From NCBI RefSeq assembly GCF_963678875.1, contig NZ_OY787456.1:1860001-1924000 (forward strand): a DNA stretch of 64,000 nucleotides, in the 5' to 3' direction. Below, one piece after another: positions 50,459 through 59,093 of the stretch. The notes under the pieces are model-generated. The model was not told where the DNA came from. It ran no database searches and saw only the letters and a program-made list of their open reading frames with translations. The DNA is from an uncultured Hyphomonas sp. Lineage in GTDB: Bacteria > Pseudomonadota > Alphaproteobacteria > Caulobacterales > Hyphomonadaceae. Position numbers and translations under genes: made by a program. Each line of letters begins with the position of its first letter. Positions within the stretch are counted from its first letter, which is position 1.

Positions 50459-51733
50459 TTATTCACCGACAACGATGCGTCCAGACGCGATCCCGGCATA
50501 GGAGAGATCATTCTGTGCGCGCTCGGCTTCCGAACGATTGAGGAGCGGCCCGACGCGAACGCGGAAATAGTCAGCTCCGTTTACGCGAGCTGGCACAATC
50601 GTCACCGGCAGGGATGCCTGAACCTGATTGCTGAGCGACTGGGCGTTTGAAATGTCGGTGAAAGAGCCGATCTGGACGAAGAAGTCCCCGGCCGGTGTTG
50701 CCTCCGGAACCGAATTGTAAGTGTAGGTCGGCTCTGCCTGGCTGACTTTCTGCACCGGCGCAGGCGTATAAGCCACCGGAGCCATGTAGTCTGCCACGTC
50801 ACTCTTCACGTCTGCTGTCAGCTGCGGCGCCGGCGACGAAGGGGTGGCAGCCGCTGGAGCAGCCCCCAGGTACCGGACGCGAAGCGTGGCCTTCCCTGCC
50901 CCGTTCATACCGAGTTCGCCAGCCGCGCGCGGAGACACCTGCAATGATGCGCCATCCTCGAAGGGGCCGCGGTCATTCACACGAAGGACAACTTCTTTGC
51001 CGGTTTGCGTATTCACGACCTGGATCAGGCTTGGCAGCGGCAGTGTCGGGTGCGCGGCCGTCATGGCGTTCGGGTCAAACGTTTCGCCATTGGCGGTGGG
51101 CAGGCCGTTGAATTCCGCTCCATAGACAATTGTGACGCTGGTTTCGTCAAACACCGGGACAGGCTCGCCGGACACTGCATAAGACGCCGCCGGAGTTAGC
51201 GTGCGGGCGGCGGTCTGGAACTGATTGGTCGGAGCAACTGCCGGAGCTGGCGTCGCCGCAGGCGGGGTTACCGGCTGCAGGCTCGACAGAGGTTCGCTTT
51301 CCACCGCTGAAACCGAACGCTGGGCTTCGATGCGTGCAGCGGCGGCGCGAGCGTCGAAACTGTTCGGACTGGCGCCAGAAACAGAGGAATATTTCTGGGC
51401 GGGGGCGTCGATGCTCGCATATTCGCGTTCGGCCGGTTCCGGATACCGGGTCCCCTGCTCTGCCGTCACGCCGGCGCTCGGGGGCGGGCTGACGGAACCC
51501 GGATAACGGAACTGGATACGAGCTTGTTTCTTCTGTTTCGCATCGGGCGCGCGGCTCGGTTCGATATATTGCGGTTTGCCTTCCGGGTAAGACGAGGTTC
51601 CGGTCGCATAGACAATCGGGGCCGGGTCGCGCTTACCGGCATGGGCAGGCACAGCAATGGCAAGTGCAATCGCGCCGGTGATCACCAGCGACGGGAAATG
51701 CAGCGATTTCGATGCGGAAGAAACGGTCTTCAA
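50459..51733 (-). CDS. rlpA: RlpA-like septal ring lytic transglycosylase with SPOR domain
   Basis: This 424-residue protein has a signal peptide (cleavage near 'VPAHA'), a long disordered Pro/Ala/Ser-rich region, a double-psi beta-barrel at about 205-300 ('YGAEFNGLPTANGETFDPNAMTAAH', 'VVLRVNDRGPF'), and a C-terminal SPOR domain ('GDFFVQIGSFTDISNAQSLS', 'YFRVRVGPLLNRSEAE'). SPOR binds denuded septal glycan and RlpA cleaves it. The first motif begins VYGAEF instead of the usual ASWYG, so catalytic activity should be checked. 111 bp separate it from dacA. Confidence 0.9.
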   Translation of the reverse strand: MKTVSSASKSLHFPSLVITGAIALAIAVPAHAGKRDPAPIVYATGTSSYPEGKPQYIEPSRAPDAKQKKQARIQFRYPGSVSPPPSAGVTAEQGTRYPEPAEREYASIDAPAQKYSSVSGASPNSFDARAAAARIEAQRSVSAVESEPLSSLQPVTPPAATPAPAVAPTNQFQTAARTLTPAASYAVSGEPVPVFDETSVTIVYGAEFNGLPTANGETFDPNAMTAAHPTLPLPSLIQVVNTQTGKEVVLRVNDRGPFEDGASLQVSPRAAGELGMNGAGKATLRVRYLGAAPAAATPSSPAPQLTADVKSDVADYMAPVAYTPAPVQKVSQAEPTYTYNSVPEATPAGDFFVQIGSFTDISNAQSLSNQVQASLPVTIVPARVNGADYFRVRVGPLLNRSEAERAQNDLSYAGIASGRIVVGE

Positions 51734-51755
51734 GGTTCACCTCATTCTGAGCTGC

Positions 51756-51772
51756 GGGTCATTTGATGACCC
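51756..51772. promoter_or_regulatory. Small palindrome upstream of rlpA
   Basis: GGGTCA-TTTGA-TGACCC forms a perfect 6-bp inverted repeat 23 bp upstream of the rlpA start. It could be a leader hairpin or an operator. The rest of the 256-bp gap to the DUF2804 gene holds nothing else that I can recognise. Confidence 0.35.
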
Positions 51773-51989
51773 TTTGGGACGGCTTTTCTGCCCTCCAGCG
51801 AACCCTCTGTAACATAGTGTGGTGCAGGCCTTATGAACCTCACCTGAAGGATCCAGAGAATACGGTTACCGCTTGTTTACGGGTTTTCAAGCCACGGGCT
51901 TGCCGTTTTCCGGAAACGCGGGTGAAGAGATGCAACATCAATCAGCGCGTGAGCTGGCCGGGATCAGCCGCGCAGGAGGATCACACCAG

Positions 51990-53009
51990 ATGCAGCACAG
52001 AATGGGCAAAGGCCCCCTGCTCGATACGCGCGGCCGGCTGGTCGAGCGCGGATGGGCCACCGAAGAAGTCCGTCAGTATGATAGGTCTGCCATCCGAGCG
52101 AACGCTCTCCGGATCAAGGAGTGGGACTATTACTGCATCCTGACACCAGACTACGGTCTTGCGCTCACAGTTGCCGACAACGGCTATCTCGGGTTTCTCG
52201 GCACATCCTGGATGGATTTGAGGGACGGGACAGCCGTGAATGATGGCGCCGTCATCCCGTTTCCTTTGGGCCGGATGGCCTTGCCGCGCACCGCAGACAG
52301 CGGAGATATCGTCCAAAGCCACAAGAACATGTCGATGAGCTTCCTGCATGAGCCCGGCGGACGTCGCCTGGTCGTTCATGCGCCGCATTTCGATAGAGGC
52401 CGTGGCCTGAAGGGAGAAGTTTGGCTCGCTCAGCCGCCGATGGACCGCATGGTCATTGCCACGCCTTTCCCCGGTGCGCCGAAGGCTTTTTACTACAATC
52501 AGAAGATCAACTGCCTGCCCGCCTCCGGCGAAATCGCAATTGGCACCGACAGGTTCCAGTTCGCTCCAGAGTCCGCCTTTGGCGTGCTCGACTGGGGCCG
52601 CGGCGTGTGGACCTACAACAACGTCTGGTATTGGGGATCGGCCTCCGGCATGTGCGCAGACCGCTGCGTCGGTTTCAATATGGGCTACGGCTTTGGCGAT
52701 ACATCAGCAGCGTCCGAAAACATGGTGTTTGTGGATGGCAAGGCCCACAAACTCGATCAAGTGACCTTCCATATGCCGGATGAGTCCCCGGATAGTGGGC
52801 CTTGGCGTTTCACCAGCAATGATGGCCGGGTCGATCTACACTTTGAGCCGATCGTCAATCGTCACCACACGACGGATCTCGGCCTGTTTAAGACCTCACA
52901 GGATCAGGTGTTCGGTACATTCTCCGGCGATGTAAAACTCGACGACGGATCAAGATTGAAGATCGAAGGCCTTACCGGTTTTGCAGAAGAAGTCCGCAAC
53001 CGATGGTAA
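51990..53009 (+). CDS. DUF2804 family protein
   Basis: This 339-residue soluble protein matches DUF2804: 'LLDTRGRLVERGWATEEVRQYDR' then 'LRIKEWDYYCILTPDYGLAL' near the start, beta-rich middle 'GVLDWGRGVWTYNNVWYWGSASG', and the C-terminal 'NRHHTTDLGLFKTSQDQVFGTFSG'. It is related to the lipocalin-like fold of hydroxysqualene/carotenoid-type proteins, but no activity is established as far as I know. Start chosen at 51990 because CAGGAGGA lies 9 bases upstream; the frame could begin at ATG 51930. Confidence 0.85.
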   Translation: MQHRMGKGPLLDTRGRLVERGWATEEVRQYDRSAIRANALRIKEWDYYCILTPDYGLALTVADNGYLGFLGTSWMDLRDGTAVNDGAVIPFPLGRMALPRTADSGDIVQSHKNMSMSFLHEPGGRRLVVHAPHFDRGRGLKGEVWLAQPPMDRMVIATPFPGAPKAFYYNQKINCLPASGEIAIGTDRFQFAPESAFGVLDWGRGVWTYNNVWYWGSASGMCADRCVGFNMGYGFGDTSAASENMVFVDGKAHKLDQVTFHMPDESPDSGPWRFTSNDGRVDLHFEPIVNRHHTTDLGLFKTSQDQVFGTFSGDVKLDDGSRLKIEGLTGFAEEVRNRW

Positions 53010-53045
53010 TTCTAATAGGCGGGCTCTGAGGGGAATTCGGTTTCG

Positions 53046-53136
<91 letters not shown>

Positions 53137-53221
53137 GCAGCAAACGGCTGTTTTCACGATCCGGGCCCGGCAGGCAAGCCCCCATCTGCGCTCACCCTGC
53201 ACGGCTCTCTTAGCGGAAGGT

Positions 53222-53277
53222 CTGGATATTCCGTCCGGACTGTCCGAAGGTCCTCAGGAAAACGACAGAATATCCGG
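53222..53277 (+). promoter_or_regulatory. Possible leader hairpin that includes the ribosome site
   Basis: CTGGATATTC (53222-53231) can pair with GAATATCCGG (53268-53277), one G-T pair, and the second arm contains the first two G of the GGAGG ribosome site of the next gene. The loop holds further short palindromes, such as GTCCGGAC. It could modulate translation or be a binding site; function not shown. Confidence 0.3.
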
Positions 53278-53289
53278 AGGAGTGAGCCC

Positions 53290-54489
53290 ATGCTCGAGGG
53301 CATCAAGGTCATCGAATACGCAACCTATATGGCGGCCCCTGGCGCCGGATCTATCCTCAGCGACTGGGGCGCGGATGTCGTCAAAGTCGAGCCTCCGGGC
53401 GGCGACCCGATCCGCCTCTTCTTCCGGACGATCGGAACGGACATCCAGGACAACCCCGTGTTTGATTTCGACAATCGCGGAAAAAAATCGATTGCGATCG
53501 ATACGTCGAAGCCCGAAGGCCAGAAGCTGCTCCGGAAGATGGTGGAAGAAGCGGATGTGTTCCTGACGAATGTACGCCCGGGTGGACTTGATCGCTCAGG
53601 TCTCAGCTATGAAGAGCTCAGCAAGATAAATCCGAAGCTCGTTTATTGCTCGCTCACCGGCTATGGCCTCGAGGGCCAGGACGCAGACCGGCCGGGCTTT
53701 GACGTTGCCAGTTTCTGGAGCCGTACCGGTGTCGGAGCGTTGACCGTTCCAAAGGGGCAGGAACCCTTCCCTCTCCGCACTGCCTTTGGCGATCATACGA
53801 CGTCCATGGCGACGGCCGCAGGGATCTGCGCGGCGCTGGTGGAGGCAACCCGCACCGGCAAAGGCCGTCTCGTTGAATCGTCCCTTTTCCGGGCCGGCCT
53901 CTACGCGCTCGGTTCCGACTTCGCGATCCAGCTTTTCTTCAACCGGGTCGCTTCCACGAAGAGCCGGCACGAGCAAAACGTGCCGATGACCAATTTCTTC
54001 AAGACCAAGGACTCGAGCTGGATCTGTATCGTCCAGCGCCAGGGCGATGTGGATTGGGTACCGATGTGCAAGGTGATCGGCCGCGAAGACCTGATCGAAG
54101 ACCCTCGCTTCACCAGTTCGAAGGCTCGCCGTCAGAACGGCGCTGAACTGGTCGACATTATCGATGCAGGCTTTGCGCAATTTACGAAAGAAGAGATCTC
54201 GGCACGTCTGGATGAGCATTCCATCGCCTGGGCGCCGGTACAAACGCTCGCCGAAGTCGCTGAGGACCCGCAAACTGAAGCAGCAGGCGCAATCGTTCAG
54301 GTGCCGAGCAGCAAGGGTGACGGATCGACCTTCTCTTCCCCGGCTTCACCTGTCCGCTTCCCGGGTGCCGATGACGGCCCTAAAGGACCGTCACCGAAAC
54401 TGGGCGAGCATACGCGCGCCGTGCTGGAGGAGCTTGGCGTGCCTTCCAGCGATATCGACGCGCTCTATGCCGATGGGGTGGTGAAGTAG
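53290..54489 (+). CDS. CaiB/BaiF class III CoA-transferase
   Basis: This 399-residue protein has 'IEYATYMAAPGAGSILSDWGADVVKVEPPGGDPIR' at the start, 'NRGKKSIAIDTSKPEGQ', 'TGYGLEGQDADRPGFDVASFWSRTG' with the candidate catalytic Asp in GFDV, and 'GEHTRAVLEELG' near the end. It moves CoA between acyl groups; the substrate cannot be told. GGAGG lies 9 bases before the ATG. The convergent crotonase-family gene suggests acyl-CoA metabolism. It differs clearly from the racemase at 19219. Confidence 0.9.
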   Translation: MLEGIKVIEYATYMAAPGAGSILSDWGADVVKVEPPGGDPIRLFFRTIGTDIQDNPVFDFDNRGKKSIAIDTSKPEGQKLLRKMVEEADVFLTNVRPGGLDRSGLSYEELSKINPKLVYCSLTGYGLEGQDADRPGFDVASFWSRTGVGALTVPKGQEPFPLRTAFGDHTTSMATAAGICAALVEATRTGKGRLVESSLFRAGLYALGSDFAIQLFFNRVASTKSRHEQNVPMTNFFKTKDSSWICIVQRQGDVDWVPMCKVIGREDLIEDPRFTSSKARRQNGAELVDIIDAGFAQFTKEEISARLDEHSIAWAPVQTLAEVAEDPQTEAAGAIVQVPSSKGDGSTFSSPASPVRFPGADDGPKGPSPKLGEHTRAVLEELGVPSSDIDALYADGVVK

Positions 54490-54492
54490 CGC

Positions 54493-55290
54493 CTACTCGC
54501 CTTTGAAATCGGGGGCACGCTTTTCGAGGATGGCGTTGACGCCTTCCATGTGATCATCGGTTTCATGCATAAGCGCCTGTGCGGCTGCCGACATTTCCAT
54601 GATCGTGTCGTAGGAGGTCGTCGCGCCCTGGCGCATGAGGGTCTTGGCGAGGCGCAAGGCTTGTGGCGGCTGCCCGGCGATCCGCTTGGCGAGCGACATG
54701 GCTTCATCCATGAGCTGGTCTGCCGGCACGACCTGCGAAACGAGGCCCCACTCGCAGGCTGTTTGCGCGTCGATGACGTCGCCAGTGAACAGAAGTTGCG
54801 CCGCCCGCGATGATCCGATCAGGCGCGGAAGCAGCCAGGCACCGCCATCGCCGGGGATCAGGCCCAACTTGAGGAAGGTCACACCCATCTTGGCTTTTTC
54901 GGAAGCGATCCGGATATCCGCCATACAGGCAACATCACAGCCAAGACCGATGGCCGGACCATTGATGGCCGAAATCAGCGGCACTTCAAGATTGTAGAGC
55001 GAGCGGACGATCACGTGAATATTCCGGCGATAGCCTTCGCGGATATCGTGCGGCTTGCCGCCGAACGCGCCGGTCTTGTTCTGCATCGCCTTCACGTCAC
55101 CGCCAGCAGAGAATGCGCGGCCAGCGCCCGTGAGAATGGCGCACCGGATTTCCGGATCAGCGGTGATTTCCGCGCAGGCCGCAGCAATGGCCTTGCCATC
55201 ACCATCCTGACCGAGCGCATTCATCGCGTCCGGCCGGTTGAGCGTCATGATGACGATTGGACCCTGTTTTTCGAGTGTGATGACCGACAT
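54493..55290 (-). CDS. Crotonase/enoyl-CoA hydratase family protein
   Basis: This 265-residue crotonase-fold protein has oxyanion-hole segments 'GRAFSAGGDVKAM' and 'INGPAIGLGCDVACMADIRIA', and 'LGLIPGDGGAWLLPRLIG'. The two catalytic glutamates of classical hydratase are not both present: the first position reads Asp (GCDVA) and the second is hydrophobic (TFLKLG). Another crotonase activity (isomerase, hydrolase) is therefore possible. The ATG at 55290 has GGAGG at good spacing. Ends 3 bp from the convergent CoA-transferase gene. Confidence 0.85.
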   Translation of the reverse strand: MSVITLEKQGPIVIMTLNRPDAMNALGQDGDGKAIAAACAEITADPEIRCAILTGAGRAFSAGGDVKAMQNKTGAFGGKPHDIREGYRRNIHVIVRSLYNLEVPLISAINGPAIGLGCDVACMADIRIASEKAKMGVTFLKLGLIPGDGGAWLLPRLIGSSRAAQLLFTGDVIDAQTACEWGLVSQVVPADQLMDEAMSLAKRIAGQPPQALRLAKTLMRQGATTSYDTIMEMSAAAQALMHETDDHMEGVNAILEKRAPDFKGE

Positions 55291-55420
55291 CCGGTTTGCC
55301 TCCAATTATGCTGGCAGGAGAACTGACAGCCCCTGCTCTGCTTGTCCATGTCCTGCCGTGCGACGAAATCGTTTTTTGAAGCCCGGTGAATTGCTGACGA
55401 CGCCCCCCGATACAGTTGCT

Positions 55421-56209
55421 TCAGCAAACTGCGGACTTGTACCGGGTCCCGGGCGCGGGCGGATCGTTGCGGCCACCTGCAAAACACTGCGCTTTTGACA
55501 TCCAGTCTTCCGCCACGGGTCCGCTCACCTTGAGCCCGGTGTCCTGAATGTTCCGGGTTTGGGTCACAACCTGGCAGAACTCCGCCGCGCTACCTTCGAT
55601 CTTGTTGGTGCCGTCATCGTCCCCAAACGTCCATACTGCTCCGGAAGGCGCAGTCAGTTTGACGAAGGGCATCGGCCCCGGGGCCTCTTCCTTGCGCACC
55701 ATGTAGGTCCAGCCATACGTGTTCACGCCCAGCACCGCGATGTTCCGGATCCGGTCAGCATCCTGGCGCTCAACGCCCAGCACGTCATAGACTTCCTGTC
55801 CATGCGCCCAGGTTTCCATGAGGCGAGCGGTGACCGAGGACCGCGCGCTCATGCTGGGGCCCACCCACTTCAACCGGGCTTTCGCGTCGGCACCGGCAAA
55901 CACATCAGCGGTTTTCTGGACCTGTTGCCACCATTGTCTGAGCAGAGCAGCACCGGCTGCACCGTCAACCGCCCTGAACTCCCGCGTGCGCATGCCTTCT
56001 GTGGCGACAGCAGCAAACTCCGTGTCGAGGCGCGCCTCATCCACCAACTGCAGCTCAGCCATCCAGTTCCAGAAGTGAAGGTGGCGGAGGACATCATTGA
56101 CGGTCCACCCCTTGAACTGGGTCACCTTGTCGAAGTCACCATCCGGTCTTGTTTCGAGCAGCGCGTGAAGCGCCCGGCTTTCTTCCAGAAAATCTCCGGC
56201 CTGTTCCAT
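55421..56209 (-). CDS. TIGR03084-like / maleylpyruvate isomerase N-terminal domain protein
   Basis: This 262-residue protein has a DinB/MDMPI-type four-helix metal-binding domain: 'FKGWTVNDVLRHLHFWNWMAE' with His at the metal position, and 'MSARSSVTARLMETWAHGQEVYDVLGV' with further His. A C-terminal domain 'NTYGWTYMVRKEE...VKLTAPSGAVWTFGD' follows, as in the TIGR03084 family. Relatives bind a divalent metal and act with low-molecular thiols; the substrate is unknown. Start at 56209 with GGGAGGATACGCA upstream. Neighbours handle acyl-CoA, so a shared pathway is possible. Confidence 0.83.
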   Translation of the reverse strand: MEQAGDFLEESRALHALLETRPDGDFDKVTQFKGWTVNDVLRHLHFWNWMAELQLVDEARLDTEFAAVATEGMRTREFRAVDGAAGAALLRQWWQQVQKTADVFAGADAKARLKWVGPSMSARSSVTARLMETWAHGQEVYDVLGVERQDADRIRNIAVLGVNTYGWTYMVRKEEAPGPMPFVKLTAPSGAVWTFGDDDGTNKIEGSAAEFCQVVTQTRNIQDTGLKVSGPVAEDWMSKAQCFAGGRNDPPAPGTRYKSAVC

Positions 56210-56262
56210 TGCGTATCCTCCCGGCTCTTTCCTAGGCCGCGGCAACAGCAAAGGCTACAGGG

Positions 56263-56877
56263 TCAACGCGTGAAAACGATTGAGAAAGTGACCGGAACAT
56301 CCGGCGTGATGCCTGGCAGGTTTGCCAGCTCACGCAGTTTCTCGACCCCCACGTCCAATCCGAAGTCAGCCGCGTTGATGATGATCGGTACCGGCGTTCC
56401 GACCTGTACCTTGTCGTCCCCGATCCGTGTAACCAGAAGATCGGTGTCAATCTCCATCGCTTCACCATGCAGGTTCAGAGTGGCGGTTACGGGCACGCTC
56501 ACAGCATCGCCGATGGCGAGGTCAGCAAAGACGTCCGGGTCCAGTTTCGTTGTCACGGTCGCTTCCGGATAGGTCGACGTCTCAAACAGGAATTCACGCA
56601 TGCGTTCGTTGCGGATGTCGATATTGGTTTCCACGGAAGCGAGTGGAATGCCGATCTCAGCATCGCCATTGGCCAACACGGTACCGGAAAGCCCGCCGAA
56701 TGTATGGGCCTCCGCCAAGGCACCGGCTTTCACTGAAACGAATGAGAACCGGGACGCATCAGCATCAACCGTCCAGTCGCCATCGAGCGTGGACATCGCG
56801 GTGGGCGCTGGCTGCGAGCAGGCCGCAAGGGCGAGTGCGGCGGCAGCAAAGAGAGGGCGCATCAAAACGGTTTTCAT
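56263..56877 (-). CDS. YceI family lipoprotein
   Basis: This is a 204-residue protein with lipoprotein signal (lipobox LAAC at about residue 19) and a YceI-type lipocalin-like barrel: 'WTVDADASRFSFVSVKAG', 'SGTVLANGDAEIGIPLASVETNIDIRNERMREFLFE' and 'VPVTATLNLHG'. YceI proteins bind isoprenoid-type lipids in the periplasm. AGGAG precedes the chosen ATG at 56877. It probably forms its own transcription unit, 53 bp upstream of the TIGR03084-like gene on the same strand. Confidence 0.9.
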   Translation of the reverse strand: MKTVLMRPLFAAAALALAACSQPAPTAMSTLDGDWTVDADASRFSFVSVKAGALAEAHTFGGLSGTVLANGDAEIGIPLASVETNIDIRNERMREFLFETSTYPEATVTTKLDPDVFADLAIGDAVSVPVTATLNLHGEAMEIDTDLLVTRIGDDKVQVGTPVPIIINAADFGLDVGVEKLRELANLPGITPDVPVTFSIVFTR

Positions 56878-57009
56878 TTGGGGGGACTCCTGTCGTGAAT
56901 TCAGGTGTTCTCGAATGTGGTGCATCGAAACAGAAGTGCCAGAGCATTCCAACACAAGTCTGCCTTGCGATCCTGAAAAACGTTGCAAAGCCTTTGTTTC
57001 AAGCTTTGT

Positions 57010-57459
57010 CTATTCCTCGAGCGCCTTGATCATGTCGACGCGCGTCGCATGGCGACCGCCTTCGAATTCCGCGCTCAGGAAAGCGTCCACAATGTCGAGC
57101 GCAAGGCCTTCGCCGATCACCCGCGCACCAAGGGACAGCATGTTCGCGTCATTGTGCTGTCGGATCATGCGGGCGGAAAACGTGTCGCTGCAGACACCGC
57201 AACGGATGCCTTTGACCTTGTTGGCCGCCATCATGATGCCTTGCCCGGTGCCGCAAACGATGATGCCGAGTTGGCAATCACCGGACGCAATACGCTGGGC
57301 GGCAGCTTCACCATGTGTCGGATAGTGGGTGCTTTCCGACGTCATCGGGCCAATATCATCCACTTCCCATCCCTGGGCCGCAACATGCGCCGCGATGGTT
57401 TTGCGAAGCTCGATGTCGGCGTGATCGCTGGAGATGACGATGCGTTTGCTGGTGCTCAT
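57010..57459 (-). CDS. rpiB: Ribose-5-phosphate isomerase B
   Basis: This 149-residue RpiB/LacAB protein has 'VISSDHADIELRKTI', 'HYPTHGEAAAQRI' and the active-site 'LGIIVCGTGQGIMMAANKVKGIRCGVCSDTFSA' with the catalytic Cys, then 'HNDANMLSLGARVIG'. It interconverts ribose 5-phosphate and ribulose 5-phosphate. It is separated from guaA by 13 bp and transcribed after it, which links ribose-phosphate supply to purine synthesis. Confidence 0.95.
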   Translation of the reverse strand: MSTSKRIVISSDHADIELRKTIAAHVAAQGWEVDDIGPMTSESTHYPTHGEAAAQRIASGDCQLGIIVCGTGQGIMMAANKVKGIRCGVCSDTFSARMIRQHNDANMLSLGARVIGEGLALDIVDAFLSAEFEGGRHATRVDMIKALEE

Positions 57460-57472
57460 CAGAATATGGCCC

Positions 57473-59035
57473 CTATTCCCATTCGATTGTGCCGGGCGGC
57501 TTGGATGTTACATCGTAGACGACGCGGTTCACGCCCTTCACCTCGTTGATGATCCGGGTCGCAACGCGGCCCAGGAATTCATGCTCGAAGGGATAATAAT
57601 CCGCCGTCATACCATCTGTCGAAGTCACAGCGCGAAGTGCGAGCACGGCTTCATAGGTGCGCTCGTCGCCCATTACCCCAACCGTATTGACGGGCAAAAG
57701 CACGCTGAAGGCCTGCCAGATTTCGTTGTACAGGCCTGCCTTGCGAATCTCTTCGATATAGATCGCATCGGCCTTGCGCAGCGTATCTGCTTTCTCGCGC
57801 GTGATTGCACCCGGAATGCGGATAGCAAGGCCCGGTCCCGGGAAAGGATGCCGATCGACAAAAGCATCGGTCAGGCCGAGTTCGCGACCGAGCGCGCGGA
57901 CTTCGTCCTTGAACAGTTCGCGAAGCGGCTCGACCAGCTTCATGTTCATGCGTTCCGGAAGGCCTCCCACATTGTGATGGCTCTTGATCGTCACACTCGG
58001 GCCGCCAAGCGCAGAGACGCTTTCGATCACGTCCGGATAGAGCGTGCCCTGCGCAAGAAAATCTGCGCCGCCGATCTTTTTCGCCTCGTCCTCGAAGACG
58101 TCGATGAAGAGGCCGCCGATGATCTTCCGTTTACGCTCCGGGTCGGTGACGCCTTCCAGCTTGCCGAGGAAGAGCTCCGAGGCGTCCACATGGACGAGCG
58201 GGATGTTGTAGTGCTCGCGGAACAGGTTCACGACTTGGTCGCTTTCGCCTGCCCGCATCAGGCCGTGGTCGACATAGACGCAGGTCAGCTGGTCGCCAAT
58301 GGCTTCATGGATCAGAACGGCGGCGACCGAGGAATCGACACCGCCAGACAGGCCGCAGATCACCCGCCCTTCCCCGACCTGATCACGAATCTTCTGGACG
58401 GCTTCGGCGCGATACGCCGCCATCGTCCAGTCGCCCTTTAGGCCCGCGACGCCGTGCGTGAAGTTGCGGAGCAATTGGCGCCCATGCGTCGTGTGGACGA
58501 CTTCGGGGTGGAACTGGGTCCCGTAGAAGTGCCGCTCCGGGTCTGCGATGATCGCGTAGGGTGCACCGGGAGACTTGGCGATGACGCCGAAACCGGACGC
58601 CATTTCCGCGACATGGTCGCCATGGCTCATCCAGACCTGTTCGTGGTCGCCCGCGTGGAACAGGCCGTCGAGAAACGGGTCTTCGACGACCTTTTCAATG
58701 AACGCCCGGCCGAACTCGCGGCTGGTGCCGCCTTCGATCCGTCCGCCCAACTGGTGCATCATGAGTTGCTGGCCATAGCAGATGCCGAGCACCGGCACGC
58801 CTGCATCGTAGATCGCCTGATCTGCCATGGGCGCCCCGTCCCAGTAGACGCTGGAAGGGCCGCCGGAAAGGATGATAGCCTTCGGGTCATACTCTGCCAG
58901 AAACGCGGCATCGACCTTGTTGAAGGGGTGAATTTCGCAGTAAACGCCGCTCTCACGGAGACGCCGGGCGATCAGCTGAGTCACCTGGCTTCCAAAGTCG
59001 ACGATAAGGGCGCGTTCGTGTCTCTGGTCAGTCAT
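57473..59035 (-). CDS. guaA: GMP synthase (glutamine-hydrolysing)
   Basis: This 520-residue protein has an N-terminal class I glutamine amidotransferase ('ALIVDFGSQVTQLIARRLRE', nucleophile in 'GICYGQQLMMHQLGG', 'FHPEVVHT'), the ATP pyrophosphatase loop 'GLSGGVDSSVAAVL', and the C-terminal dimerisation domain ending 'SKPPGTIEWE'. It converts XMP to GMP. The start at 59035 (MTDQRHERALIV) is set by family length; an upstream in-frame extension overlaps the divergent hydroxylase gene and is rejected. Confidence 0.97.
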   Translation of the reverse strand: MTDQRHERALIVDFGSQVTQLIARRLRESGVYCEIHPFNKVDAAFLAEYDPKAIILSGGPSSVYWDGAPMADQAIYDAGVPVLGICYGQQLMMHQLGGRIEGGTSREFGRAFIEKVVEDPFLDGLFHAGDHEQVWMSHGDHVAEMASGFGVIAKSPGAPYAIIADPERHFYGTQFHPEVVHTTHGRQLLRNFTHGVAGLKGDWTMAAYRAEAVQKIRDQVGEGRVICGLSGGVDSSVAAVLIHEAIGDQLTCVYVDHGLMRAGESDQVVNLFREHYNIPLVHVDASELFLGKLEGVTDPERKRKIIGGLFIDVFEDEAKKIGGADFLAQGTLYPDVIESVSALGGPSVTIKSHHNVGGLPERMNMKLVEPLRELFKDEVRALGRELGLTDAFVDRHPFPGPGLAIRIPGAITREKADTLRKADAIYIEEIRKAGLYNEIWQAFSVLLPVNTVGVMGDERTYEAVLALRAVTSTDGMTADYYPFEHEFLGRVATRIINEVKGVNRVVYDVTSKPPGTIEWE

Positions 59036-59093
59036 GGCGCCGCTTAGCCGAGGATGAGAGATTCGTCTATATCCTGATGCGGCTGCGGCGCCG

